Assembly (NCBI GenBank): GCA_016748015.1
Contig: JAAOMT010000003.1
Span: 200,922 to 264,921, forward strand
Direction of reading: 5' to 3'
Source: Geosiphon pyriformis
Taxonomy: Eukaryota > Glomeromycota > Glomeromycetes > Archaeosporales > Geosiphonaceae
DNA length: 64,000 nucleotides
Each line of letters opens with the position of its first letter. Within the stretch, counting starts at the first letter, position 1. The notes beneath the pieces were generated by a model that was not told the DNA's origin, did not search any database, and was given only the letters and a program-made list of their open reading frames with translations. Positions 13,301-24,492 of the stretch are shown here, in pieces. Made by a program: the position numbers and the translations under genes.

Positions 13301-13968
13301 GATAAGTAAGATGAGAGACAGTTGAATTCATCGATTTCCAAAAAATTTTTTTAATAATACCATTTTTGGACTTTTGAAAAGTTCAAAGTTAAATTAGTCA
13401 GAAAAACCAGATGGAAAAAGTCAGTGTTTTTCATGAAAGGAATTTTTTAAAATCCTAGTAGAAATTTTAATCAAAATATAAACTCAAATAACCTATTAAT
13501 ACATTTGATAACTCGGGCTTCAGCAAAAGGGAATCCAAAATAAACAATATGTAAAAACAAAAGAAAATATTATAATAATTTTCCAATATCAAAACAATGG
13601 AAGCTCAAAATGGTATTTTGAATGATTTTTGGTTTGGAAATATGTATACTTTTTTGGTACACTAAAAGCAAGTTAGAGACTAGAAATGGAAATGAATTTT
13701 GGCTCCCATAATGACATGATAAAATTATGTTTTCCAATTCTTCATTATGAAAGTTTGTATCTCTATGTTTTTATTCAATTAAGGGATTAAGGAAAATGAG
13801 ATTACACCATGCGCGTCAAAAAAGTATTTCTATAATGTTAATAATAGAAAATTTTGAATAATAATGACCCATTAAATATATATTAATAGAACTTTTAAAT
13901 TCATTCTTCGTTAACAAAAGAGGCCATTTGGCAATATGTTATTAAAATCCAAAAAAGAAAACATATAC
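10318..13968. other. Intergenic region with one less AT-rich patch
   Basis: No gene is recognised. Bases 11280-11715 are noticeably richer in G/C than the flanks and hold overlapping open frames on both strands (a hydrophobic + frame at 11418-11714; a basic, polar 66-codon minus frame at 11278-11478). Neither has recognisable domains, and T-rich DNA easily produces hydrophobic frames. The rest is AT-rich, with a GGAT microsatellite at 13012-13079. An imperfect inverted repeat (gcgctggtt at 10473; aaccagcgt near 10537) lies upstream of the secreted protein gene. Confidence 0.4.
13012..13079. repeat. (GGAT)n microsatellite with two GGTGGG/GGAGG interruptions
   Basis: Tandem ATGG/GGAT units over about 68 bp, interrupted by two gtggga/gtgggag variants. 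Confidence 0.93.
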
Positions 13969-14792
13969 CTAATCAATAATATTAAGTGTATAATGGTTAA
14001 AATAGATAAAAGAACTTATCAGAAATAAGAGAAAGGAAATTGAATATTTACCAAAAGTGTTTAGATAAAAACTTTCACTCTTGTTAAACGCAAGATTCGA
14101 TTCATTTGAAATAGCTACAGTATCGGTTGTTGAAACATCAGTTTGCTCAGAGATCGTTGCAACATTGGTTTCCTCCAAAGTTTTTGAGACATCCGTTTGC
14201 TGTAGAGTCGATTGAAGAGTCTCGGATGTTGTAGGTATTGAATGATATCTGGGAGAATGAACATCTGTAACCTCTATTAATGTTGAGGTGGTGGTGAGTA
14301 TAGGCTTGCTAAGAGGAATTAGAGAAGAAATTAAGGGAATTGGCAGTCCTTGAGCTTCATCCTGTAAATAAATTTTTGTTAAAATTCAGATAAATATAAA
14401 GGATATCTTCCTATAAAATCGGGAAATAAATTGTAAGATATCTCACTTTATCTGGTTCAATGTGATTGCCCTTTTCAAGACCTTAATTACCAAATAAAAT
14501 GATCTCAGTTTACATTCTTTGATTGAAAAAGCCCATTTTTCTCTCATATATTTTTATCGAGAAGTTATGAGAAATTAATTTGTTCACCTTTTTCATTCCA
14601 TCTTTTATCAAGACATGCTATAGATAAACCGTCATGCAAGTTTTGAATATATCTTAAAAGACTATTATTTTCATTTGTAACACAAATTTCAAGCCGGTTT
14701 TTTTCTTGATTATATGAATGAACGAAAATTCCGAAAATGTGGGTTAAAAAAAGAATAAAGAGTAAAAAATTGCTTCTCCAAATTGATTTCAT
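13969..14792 (-). CDS. Small secreted Ser/Thr-rich protein with a micro-exon
   Basis: Model of three exons: 14792-14588, 14481-14447 (35 nt) and 14361-13969; 210 aa. Introns GTGAAC...TTAAG and GTGAGA...TTACAG. The 35-nt exon is required: joining the outer exons directly gives an immediate stop, whereas the micro-exon joins in phase on both sides (NEKGLEKGNHIEPDKDEAQG). Residues 1-27 form a signal peptide (RSNFLLFILFLTHIFGIFVHS), the middle is Ser/Thr-rich, and the C-terminus has a hydrophobic segment (SISFLLFLISSFIYF). The 3' end is uncertain: TTTTGGTAAATAT near 14057 could be a splice donor, in which case the hydrophobic tail would be a misread polypyrimidine tract. No family is recognised; the layout resembles a surface protein or a secreted effector candidate. 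Confidence 0.6.
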
Positions 14793-17186
14793 GGCAAAAA
14801 ATGGGTGAAATGGATTTTAGATTTTTCTATTTAGAATTAAGCTCGGAAATGGCAGTGTTTGTAACACAAGTTTTTAATAGTGTGCTATAGAACATCATCA
14901 TTTATTTTTTTTAATTGGATAGAGCTTCGTTTTAAATTCAAAACAAATAAAATGATTTTAGCATTTAATAAAACAAGTCATTGAAGAAATCTTTTTCCAA
15001 ACGAACTTTTAGTTGTGTTTTCATGGTGCAAAACTCCATCTTTATTCTATTTTAATTGTGTGGGCTATAAAATTTGTAATAAGGAAATATAGATTTATGA
15101 AAACTTGATCGGTGGGAGCAAGAATTTTAGATGTGTGCAAAATTTATTTCAAAATATTTGCGAAATGAATATTATATTAAAATTTTCAAGCTAAGGTCAA
15201 TATTAGGTCAGAGTTTGAAGAATGATGTTTTTGGTTATTCTTGATAGAAACTTTTGAAAGACCAATAGCCCAATATTTTCTCAATGAAATAAAACATGGC
15301 TGAACCATTCAACTTGAAGTAATATATCATCATTCCTTTCAATTAAAATTTGTGAAATATATTAGACCAAATAGATAATGCTTCTAATTAATTCAACCTC
15401 TCAAAAATTAATCCTCAGTCTACTTACCAATGTCAGCTCCAACCCATTCCCGTACTTGACATATAGTCAGTCTTTTCGTCATCCTGCGCTGGAAAGTACC
15501 TCCAAAAAAAAAAGGAAGACTTCACCCAACAGTAAAACCAAGCTAAATAGAAAGAATACGTTGGAGACACTGAGGAAAATTTTCAAGCATTCCACATATA
15601 AAGAACTTAGATGAAAGTTTTTTCTTCTGAAAATATTGAATGTTTTAGCTGACAAGAATTTTTATAAAAACAGGCAAATTTTTATTTACGTCAAATCTGA
15701 CCTTTCAATTATGAAACCACTATTACGTGTCTCGGTATTTGCTATTTTCAGACAGAGTATATTCTTCATGAATTTAATCTTTGGTACGCCGGTAGTCACT
15801 CTTTTGAGATGTGACGAACGCCAAATCTTTGGCTCGTGTACCACCAAAACCAAGCTGTGATCGAGGCCTGATGAATGTTCAAGTAATCGAAGAGTTATTC
15901 ATAGTAAATGAGAATTGTAGCTGAAACAACGGAAAGGTCATTATCGTCAAATTTTTTAGCCCATTTTTTTCACCACCTACAAAGTCTTTTTTAGCGAAAA
16001 CTCTTTATTTATAGTAGTGGTTTCGAACTATGTGAGGTTAAATTGAACTCAAAAAAGATCTTGAATAACTTATAATAAGAGAAATTATATCTCTTCTGTA
16101 GATATCTAATTTTTCAAAAGTCTCATTTCTTCAAATCTTCAAGTCTAATTTATAAGCATAAACGTGAGGTTGAATATTTAAATGATAACCCAAAATTAAT
16201 ATAAACATTTTCATAGTTGAAACACTATTTTTATTTTTCACAAAAAATAAAAATAAGTCTCTTTAACTTCTAAAATTGGGTGAGTGAAATAATTTTTTTT
16301 ACCTAAATTTTTTAATTTTTCATTTAACAAAGGCGACAAATGAAAAAATAGTTAAAGAAGAAGGGAACCCTATTTGCGCAGCTACTAAGTATATTAAATG
16401 AAGAGTTTATTTTTATTTATTCTTAGACTTTTGATCGAAAAATACCCAATTTAGAAAATTTGTTCTTGTTTGATTATTTTTATTGAAACCTTTCATTCAA
16501 GTCATTTATTCAATTAAAAAATATGAAATTTTTATTTGAGCAAAAATGGCAAGCAACATTGATAGATAAAATGAATGATAGATTAGTTTTTGAATTTTAT
16601 CACAATATACATTGTTATTAATTAATTAACACATACTCTTTTGAATCATATTTTGTTAATTAAATCTTCACTTAATCAGTTTTGATATAAATTATTATAA
16701 TATATATACAATTATCTAAAAAATAAACTTGGCAAAACAAATTTTTCTACTAAAATTTCAAATAGAGTTGATTACATTGATAATATCAAATATTTTTAAT
16801 TTATGATAAATCACGAGCATTGATTGTTTTGATGACTATTTGTTTTGAAAAATTTGTGAGAATTTTTTACATTCATTGTTGATACAGAATATTTTTATTC
16901 CCAATATTTTCATTGTCAAACTTGAGAAAAAACTAGGATATTTTAGTCATCTTAAGACAAACCAAACTTTAGTAATTAGGGTAATAAAAGACCTCCAATT
17001 TTGGTGGTATTCTCGTGACGTTTTATTTATAAATATATTCTCACCTATTTTATCAAAGGCAAACAAAATAATCCAATTCTTTTATGACGCACGAGTAGCT
17101 ATGCAGTTAATTGGTCTAGATGTTTAGATCAACTGGATCGTTAAAAATCAAAATAATCTTGAAACTCAATTTTTAATAAAGATTCA

Positions 17187-17219
<33 letters not shown>

Positions 17220-17422
17220 TACTTTACTTTCTCTTTTCCTCAAATTTCCATTCTAAATTCTTTCTATTCTCTTTTTTTTCCAAAAAATTTTCGCTGAAAA
17301 TTCATTTTCTTATTTGTAAAAATTACTTTTGATTAATCAGAGTTTAGATAAAAAGACATCAAACGAAAAAAAAACCCTTATCAATCAGTTTATAGTGCTG
17401 ATAGAAAATTTTCACAAATGAA
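14793..17422. other. Intergenic region with a coding-like patch at 15378-15880
   Basis: Mostly AT-rich. Bases 15378-15614 (+) form an open frame with coding-like content; its end (ETLRKIFKHSTYKELR) weakly resembles the first block of a RecQ-type helicase domain, but the frame stops there, so at best this is an exon or a gene fragment. At 15636-15880 the minus strand also has an open, mixed-composition frame without recognised family. An (ATT)n tract lies at 17188-17219. The final 200 bp before 17423 are the upstream region of the receptor gene. Confidence 0.35.
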
Positions 17423-18775
17423 ATGGATGAAAATTTAGAAAAATTTGCTGGCATGATTGCTGTTTGTATATCTGGAGCACTGAGCAATGTTATAGCGATG
17501 GGAATGATTGTTTTGATATTATTACAAAAACAACAAAAGAATTTAACAGTCAGTCGATTAGTGATGAATATGTTGTTCTCAGACTGGCTTCAAAGTTTCG
17601 GATTTATATTGAGTTTAAGATGGATATCAGATGGTGAGCTCACTTCTGGAACGTATTGCGTTTTTCAAGGTGTATTAATAAATATTGGGGATATCGCTTC
17701 TGGTAATTGTAATTGTAATTGTAATTGTAATCAAATTATATTTAATATATATTGGAACGCAATCTTTTTTATTAAGAAATTGTTTTTTTAAAAAATACAG
17801 GATGTTGGGCTACAGCAATATGTCTGCATACATATATGGGAATTGTTCACTCATATAAGCCAAGTTTATTTCTCAAAGTTGCTATTGCAATAATATGGCC
17901 ATTCAGTGTATTAATTTCAGTTATTGGATTCATGTTACGAGATCCTGGGACACCATTCTATGATTCAGCGGGTGGATCATGGTGTTGGATTAGTCCCAAA
18001 TACTCTGCTTATCGAATTGGATTTCATTATGGAATAATTCTTTTGTTAGCGATAATTATGATTGTTCTATATGGAGCCATGTGCATTATTCTTTTCAAAC
18101 ATTACGAAACCGTGAAATCGATCGAGACTAAAAGATTGCTTTCAAGAACTGCAAGAAGATTGATATTTTATCCATTGGCATATTTAATTGTAATATTTCC
18201 TTTGGGACTTCGTAAGTTAAGAAAACCCCATCTGGGATTTTTTTTTTTTGTATAGTTTGAGAAGCGAAAAACAATTTTTTTCTTTTTCATTTCAGAAAAC
18301 TGCTTTGAAAATAATAAAGAATTTGTCTTCTTAGAACGTTTTCTTTCGCTTTTTGGAAAAGGTCTTTCTGATAAATAGTAAGAAGTCATTATTTTCAATC
18401 TTTTTTCGTATATTTGGTGATTAACAGAAAAAATTTTTTCTGCAAAAAAAAGTGTCATAATAGCTGGCTGCATACTGACATTGTCCGGACTCATAAATAG
18501 TGCAATTTACGGAATCACACGTCACTTGGTTTCAGTACGCCCCACCTCATTGACAGTGCAAGATAGAAATGGTAAAGAGGAATGTGCCAAGGTTGGTAAT
18601 TTGATTAAATTCAAAGTTGGAGTCTTTTGAGAGAATACAAACCACCCTGTTTTTACGTTAATTTTATTATCGTGTGTTCACTGAAAATTAGCGACCACCA
18701 ACAGTTAGTCCCAGTATCCCCAATTTAGTAGATCTTGAATCTAATTCCAAAGATGAAATAACTTATCTCCAATGA
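17423..18775 (+). CDS. Git3/cAR-like G-protein-coupled receptor (paralogue 1)
   Basis: Four exons: 17423-17702, 17801-18211, 18428-18591, 18692-18775; 312 aa, all junctions in phase. Seven hydrophobic segments: residues about 10-36, 46-65, 79-109, 117-139, 166-192, 213-231 and 240-265. The second extracellular loop carries GGSWCWIS (about 151-158), the WCWI signature of the fungal Git3 / Dictyostelium cAMP-receptor-like GPCR class; Cys79 at the top of helix 3 and Cys155 can form the usual disulphide. TM7 reads SGLINSAIYGITR. The C-terminal tail is short (about 40 residues). It should sense a nutrient or other small signal at the plasma membrane and couple to a heterotrimeric G protein; the ligand is unknown. 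Exon 2 has exactly the same length (411 nt) and phase as exon 2 of the paralogue at 22984-24492. The last exon (84 nt) rests on phase and composition only and is the least certain. Confidence 0.82.
17703..17732 (+). repeat. GTAATT hexamer repeat at an intron 5' splice site
   Basis: Four exact GTAATT units plus a GTAATC begin exactly at the donor of intron 1 of the receptor gene. Every unit starts with GT and has a length divisible by three. Confidence 0.9.
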
Positions 18776-20206
18776 TATTTCAAGTTTTAAATACCCGTTT
18801 AAATGCGCAATACTGGAGTTTAAATCGACATTTGTATGCCATCTGTGAATCAAGATTATTTTAAATTTAACTATATTAAAAAAGGAAAAAGATTCTTTCT
18901 TTGGGTTGGGTCGAATTGTTAAAAATGAGGATATCTTTCAAAATTTTCATGGGATTAGAAACATTGAAAATTAAGAGGAACAAAATTTTTTAAAGTTCAT
19001 AGGATAAGTTTCAGTGTAGAACTTTTTTATTTTTCTAACATAAATTACCTATCAAAAGTTTGATTTGACAAAAATTGTAAATTTTATTTAAGTTTGTAAA
19101 AAAAGGGTTCAAAAAATATTGGACCAAAAATAAAGAATAAAGTTTTTCTTTTTAAACATAAGGGGTGTAATCTTGAAAGGTTGGATTCGAAATAAATAAA
19201 TAAATATATATATATATTAATAATTTCTGAAGTTGTGACCCGTGCATAAAATTTTTCATTCACCTTTAATTTTTAGACAGCGATCGATCGCAGTGAAAAC
19301 TTTTGACAAATAATTAAACCGTTTTTCAAACTATGACTCCTTCAATCTATTTAAGGTTTGGAGTAAATTCAGAATATGAATCAATTTCAATTGAAACGGT
19401 TGGAATCGTTAGCACTGAAAGTTTAGAAGGATTTTTTTCTGAACCCTGAATGGAGTAGGATGGAATCTCCATTTATGATTAATGTTCCAATTTTTAATAT
19501 TCTCATTTCCCATAAGACTGATATATTTATCTTTTGAATTTTTCCGTATCTTAACTAAAAATAGAGTATCATTTGACTTTCAATCTTTCCATCCAAGCTA
19601 TCTTGATCGTGGAAATTCAATATAATTCGATGATTTGAACTCTATTTTTGCCAAGTATATTTGAATATGAGTCTTGCATTAAGACTGAATCAGGCAAAAA
19701 AAAGGCAAAAATTTTATAATGCTAACTAATCGCTCAAAAATCTAGATCAAAAAAATCTGATTAAAAATTAAAAAAATTTTAAATTAAATAAATCAGAAAA
19801 CGGTCCTTCATCAAACTTTTGGAATTTGATATATGTAAAATATAAGAAAGGGGATATTTTAATCACTTTTTTTTCTTTTTTTTTTTCTCCAAAGAATCGA
19901 CTTAACTAATTTTCGCATACTAGGTAGGTTTTTGTATAACTTTTATAAATATAAGATTGCAGTTTAACGATTATTGAAATCATTCTATAGCTTTCCTACT
20001 TTACTTTAAAAAACATGATCAATTTTTTAAAATGGTTCTTAAATAGGTTCATAGAAAGTGTTTTCAATGATACAATCCATTTTTGTTTTAATTTTATAAA
20101 ACCTAATATGGTTACAAAAAGGATTGTTTCCTATGAAGTAGTGATGTAGGTGAATGAGACAAAATTTTTAAAACGTAAAAATGTTTATATCAGTTATTAT
20201 TATGCT

Positions 20207-20240
20207 CATTCATTCATTCATTCATTCATTCATTCATTCT
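20207..20240. repeat. (CATT)n microsatellite
   Basis: About 8.5 tandem tetranucleotide units. Confidence 0.93.
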
Positions 20241-21262
20241 AAGCTTTCGTATAAATATTTATCTACTTTGTAAATAAGTTTTAGCAAAAATTTATTTGTC
20301 ATCATTATTTTTCTAAATTGTTAAATTCCAACTACAAGAAGGTTTCATATTTTATCATAAGCAAAGCTCTTAATGTTCATAAGGAGAATACAAGATGAAG
20401 GAAAAGTTTGAGATAATACAAAAATTTTATATGAATGAAAATCTCAATAAAAAACATTTTGGCCAATATAAATTTTTGTATTCTTTTTAATTTTTAAAAA
20501 ATTTAAGGAGGATAATAAAAACAACAGTAACATTCTTTGTAATTCTAAACAATTGTAAAACATCACGTAAAATGAACCAAAAGCCCAATATGAAACTGAA
20601 GCAGTCAAAGTAAATAATTAAAGCTCCCGAGAAGTATTCATTTGGGAACCTCATGTTCAAAAAAGATGTTGAAGGAAAAAAAGCTATTTTCAATGACAAT
20701 TAAATATTAGTGTTGTTGATAAATATTAGACCTAGTAAAAAAACATGAAAATCGGAATTACCTGGTGCCGGATTAGGATAGGAATCGTTTGGTGAGAAAG
20801 TGAACAATGGGGAAAAGGTACGCTCGCTTTTTTAACTGCTTCCGATGCACCGTTTGTAGTACCTTTGCCGAATCCAAAATTACCGTTTCTCAAATTCCAA
20901 TGTTGGAACAGGTCCCTTAAAATTCAGAATTGCCCAAAAGAAAGGAAACTTTGAGAGAGATTTAAATTCATTTTGATTGAAAACGTCATTAGAGAAAATT
21001 AACAAGGATAGCTATTATCTCTTTAGTCAAGCACCAAATATTTGGTTTGTCAGTTTATTAAAAAAAATTTTTAAAGAAGAGAACCGAATTATTTCTGTGA
21101 CAAAATTATTCTTTCATAACTCGTCCTCAATTTTCCAAAACCAAAAATGAGTATTTTTCTATATTTTCAAAAAGATTTTAGAGAAAATTGAGGCTTTTCA
21201 AGGAATCACTCAATTTTTAAGATAGTGACCCATTTTCCAAATATTGATTTGGCCATACTAAA

Positions 21263-21347
21263 TTATTATCATTATCATTATCATTATTACTATTACTATT
21301 ACTATTACTATTTCTATTACTATTACTATTACTATTACTATTATTAT
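21263..21347. repeat. Compound trinucleotide repeat
   Basis: Runs of ATTATC units followed by ATTACT units, with one atttct interruption. Confidence 0.88.
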
Positions 21348-22983
21348 AGATTTCAAAACTTTCTTTTCAATATTGTAATTAGTTGTATAGAGTTATTCTG
21401 ATTTCCCCCTGAAATTAATCCAAGTTCAAATTGAACTAAATAATTAATCTACCATAGACAAAGAATTTCTATCATAGAAATCCAGTGTAAATTTTTTCAT
21501 AATAATTTTTTTTGCCTCGAAACGCTAATTTCATTGTGGTTGTAAGTCTTTAATATAACATACAACATACAACTATCACGAAATGATAATCTGAAACTAT
21601 TATTTTCATAATCAAGTTTTTTCTTGAATGATATTACAAATTTCATAAAAAAATCTTTATAGATATTTTTAAATAAACAAAAGAAATTTAAAGTCTAACA
21701 AATAGAATTTTATATCGAGCCAAAAACTCAATCTAATAAACGATGAATATATATATTCAAAAAAAAAAAATTCAGATTTTCATTTCAAAGAATAAGCTTT
21801 AAGGAGACGTTTGATTTCTTGAATAAAAAATATGTAACGATAGTTTTTATTGTCTAGTATGATCGAGACCATTGAATTTTTACTGTTAATAAGGGGCTGC
21901 AAATGAGAATTTCAATGGAGCACAAGAAATCGAGTAAATTCATTAATCGAAATATTGATATCCCTCTAGATCATCAATTCTTTTAACACGTTTTTAAGTT
22001 CAACTGGGGGAAGCTGCTACTTCTACTGCTACTGCTACTGCTACTATTACTAAACGAGGGTTAATATAGGATACAGGAGTTTTTTGATCAGGTTTCCTAA
22101 ATACTTTCTGTACTTTTTATGGAAATAAGGATTTATTTGATGATATAATGAAAATCTTTTTATATTTGACATTCATCATTCAACGGAATATCTAGTTATT
22201 GCGTTTTTACTCAAAAATTATTAGCCGTTAAATTTGAACTTTAGTTATTTCCGTCTTTTAAGGATTTTTCAAGTTCATACAGGTATAAAAAATCGTGCGC
22301 ACTTTTGATGCCTACTATACATGTATTTCTTTTGTCAAAATACTCAGCCAATTTAGAATGTTGATCTCTACATCTGCCTTCTTTCGAATCCTGGAAAATA
22401 AGAAAAAAGATTTTCCAAAAAAAATTAAAAAATTAGATTCTCATAAAATATCTTTCTTTTTAATGATATACTTCCAAATCAATATGTTCTGCTCTTTTTG
22501 TTCATCATAGATTGTTATTGAAATCTCAATTCATGAGATCCTTCCCATCTTTGGTAAATTCTGAATTCGAATTAATTATCATTGCCCCTAAAAAAATAGG
22601 CTTTCCTATGAATCTGACATCAAATATTCTTTTTCATGTTTCGGTCTCGAATTGCTATCGCTCATCAGAGAATTCTACTATTCTGGATTTTCCTCGATTC
22701 ATTTAATAACAGTATTGTTATCGTTGTAAAAAAAAAATAGCCATAAAGTTTCGGAATAACCTCAAGAAAACTAGATTTCATTGTCTCCTCGATTTTACCA
22801 TGAGCTATTGCCCTAACCATTTATAGTTTCGAGCTTATCAGTTTAAAAACATCTATTTAATATTATTTTCAAATCATAGAAGCTGACAAAGTTTACTATT
22901 ATTACATAATGACATTATTTACAATATATTATAATTGGTTAACCGGATTTTCTACGTCAATGATACAAAGAAACTTTCAATCT

Positions 22984-24492
22984 TCAAAATTCTTTGCGAG
23001 TTCGTAAAGGTTCATGCGATAATAGATAGGATACTTGACTTGCGGAATCTATTGACAAACTTCTACGATCAGGAGAATTATATGCTTTACGAGGGTAAGA
23101 GGGTGATTCGTCATAAGAAATTTCTGCTGGTTCTTGCATTAATTCAAAATCGGAATTTCGATGAATTGGAAATTTATAGCTACTACCGGTTCCTGGTTGA
23201 GCCTCCTCGATATTGATCGTTTCTATTGACATGTTTCCTCTCAATGAAAAAGTTTCTGAACTTTCCAGGCATGTATCTGTCATGGGTAAGTTGGGTTCTG
23301 TGATTATTTCCTCGTGAATTTTTTGTGATAACCTTTTATGATGATGCTCGAACATTGGTTTCATAGTGACAACATGACGTGTGAATCCATAAATAGCGCT
23401 ATTTGCTAGACCAGCCGATGTGAATATAGTTCCGGCTAAAGTGAGGCTACAATCATCACAGAGAAGGACAGAGTAAGCAATTAAGATTCGCTTTTTCAAA
23501 ATTAAGATAGCTAGTGAATTGTTCCAATCCGAAAGTAACTTACTATTGGACAGGAAGTTTAACACCCATGTATAGTAAAACACGATCTAGAAATAAAAGG
23601 GCCAAGATTATTTGATAAAAATCGAATTAAAAAAATCACATTCTGAAAAGTTTCAATACTCACGAAGTGCCAAAGGAAAGACTAGAAAAAAGTAAATCAC
23701 CGGGTAAAAGATCAACCTCTTACCAGTTTTGTCCAAAACGCGTTGCGGACACTTTGTAGAAATCGATTTGTTTCGTTGATATACAAAGCTGAACATGATT
23801 CCATAGAGGACAATTATTATTATCAACAGTATCAAAATTATCCCATAATGAAATAAGATTCGGTATAATGAATAATGTGAACTAATCCAACACCACATTC
23901 CACCGGCATCACCATAAAATGGGATTCCAGGCGTTTGAAAAAAAATTCCAGCGATGGAAGTGCAAAGACTAAATGACCAAATTAACATGATGGATGTTCG
24001 AAAAAACCATTTAGGTTGGTAAAAGTGAACCACTTCCATATAGGTATGCAAACAGATTGCTGTGACCATGAGACCTTTAGATTTGAAAAGTGTGAGAAAG
24101 TTAAAACCCTTGAAAAATTTAAAGAGTTTATGTAAATTTAACTGTTGAAAGGAAAACGAAGAAAAATTCCCAAACTTTTACATACCTGAAGCAACGTCAC
24201 CAAAATTGATAAATATACCTTGTAAAGTGCAATACAGATTGGTTTCAATACTACTCTGAGCTATCCAGTTTAAACTCATCATAAATCCCACACTCTGCAT
24301 CCAGTCGGCAAACATTAGATTTAAAACGAGACGACTGACAGTTTGATTTATTTGCTTTTGAGCTAATATCCAAAGTATGACACCAGTTGCCGCGGCGTTG
24401 CTCAATATACTAGAAGCACAAATAACATAAATTCCAGGAATCGTGTTACTATCACTCGTCATAGTAGACACTGTTGAATTATTCAGGGCCAT
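22984..24492 (-). CDS. Git3/cAR-like G-protein-coupled receptor (paralogue 2)
   Basis: Four exons: 24492-24186, 24074-23664, 23586-23544 (43 nt), 23446-22984; 407 aa, all junctions in phase (introns GTATGT..AAAG, GTGAGT..CTAG, GTAAGT..GTAG). The seven-helix pattern and the WCWIS loop motif match the paralogue at 17423-18775; exon 2 is 411 nt in both. The N-terminus has NNS and is Ser/Thr-rich (possible N-glycosylation). TM7 is AGLANSAIYGFTRHV. Unlike its paralogue it has a long cytoplasmic tail (about 140 residues, rich in Ser, Glu and Arg), a likely phosphorylation and desensitisation region, and an extra intron just before TM7. It lies tail-to-tail with the paralogue, 4.2 kb apart. Presumed role: plasma-membrane nutrient or signal sensor acting through a G protein; the ligand is unknown. 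Confidence 0.85.

Larger units (their letters stand above)
18776..22983. other. Intergenic region between the two convergent receptor genes
   Basis: No gene recognised. A G/C-richer patch at about 20760-20940 holds an open minus-strand frame (words NGNFGFGKGTTNGASEAVKK) ending at a possible donor CACCAG|GTAATT; it could be an isolated exon or gene fragment. Microsatellites: (CATT)n 20207-20240, mixed ATC/ACT/ATT trinucleotides 21263-21347, CTACTG units 22016-22050. Plus-strand frames at 22295-22510 and 22512-22706 are open but show no recognised feature. Confidence 0.4.

Noticed and set aside
18168-18494. 108-codon minus-strand frame
   Set aside because: Lies across the intron and exons of the + strand receptor, whose model has in-phase junctions and homology to the paralogue.
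22935-23216. 93-codon + strand frame
   Set aside because: Antisense to the last exon of receptor paralogue 2.
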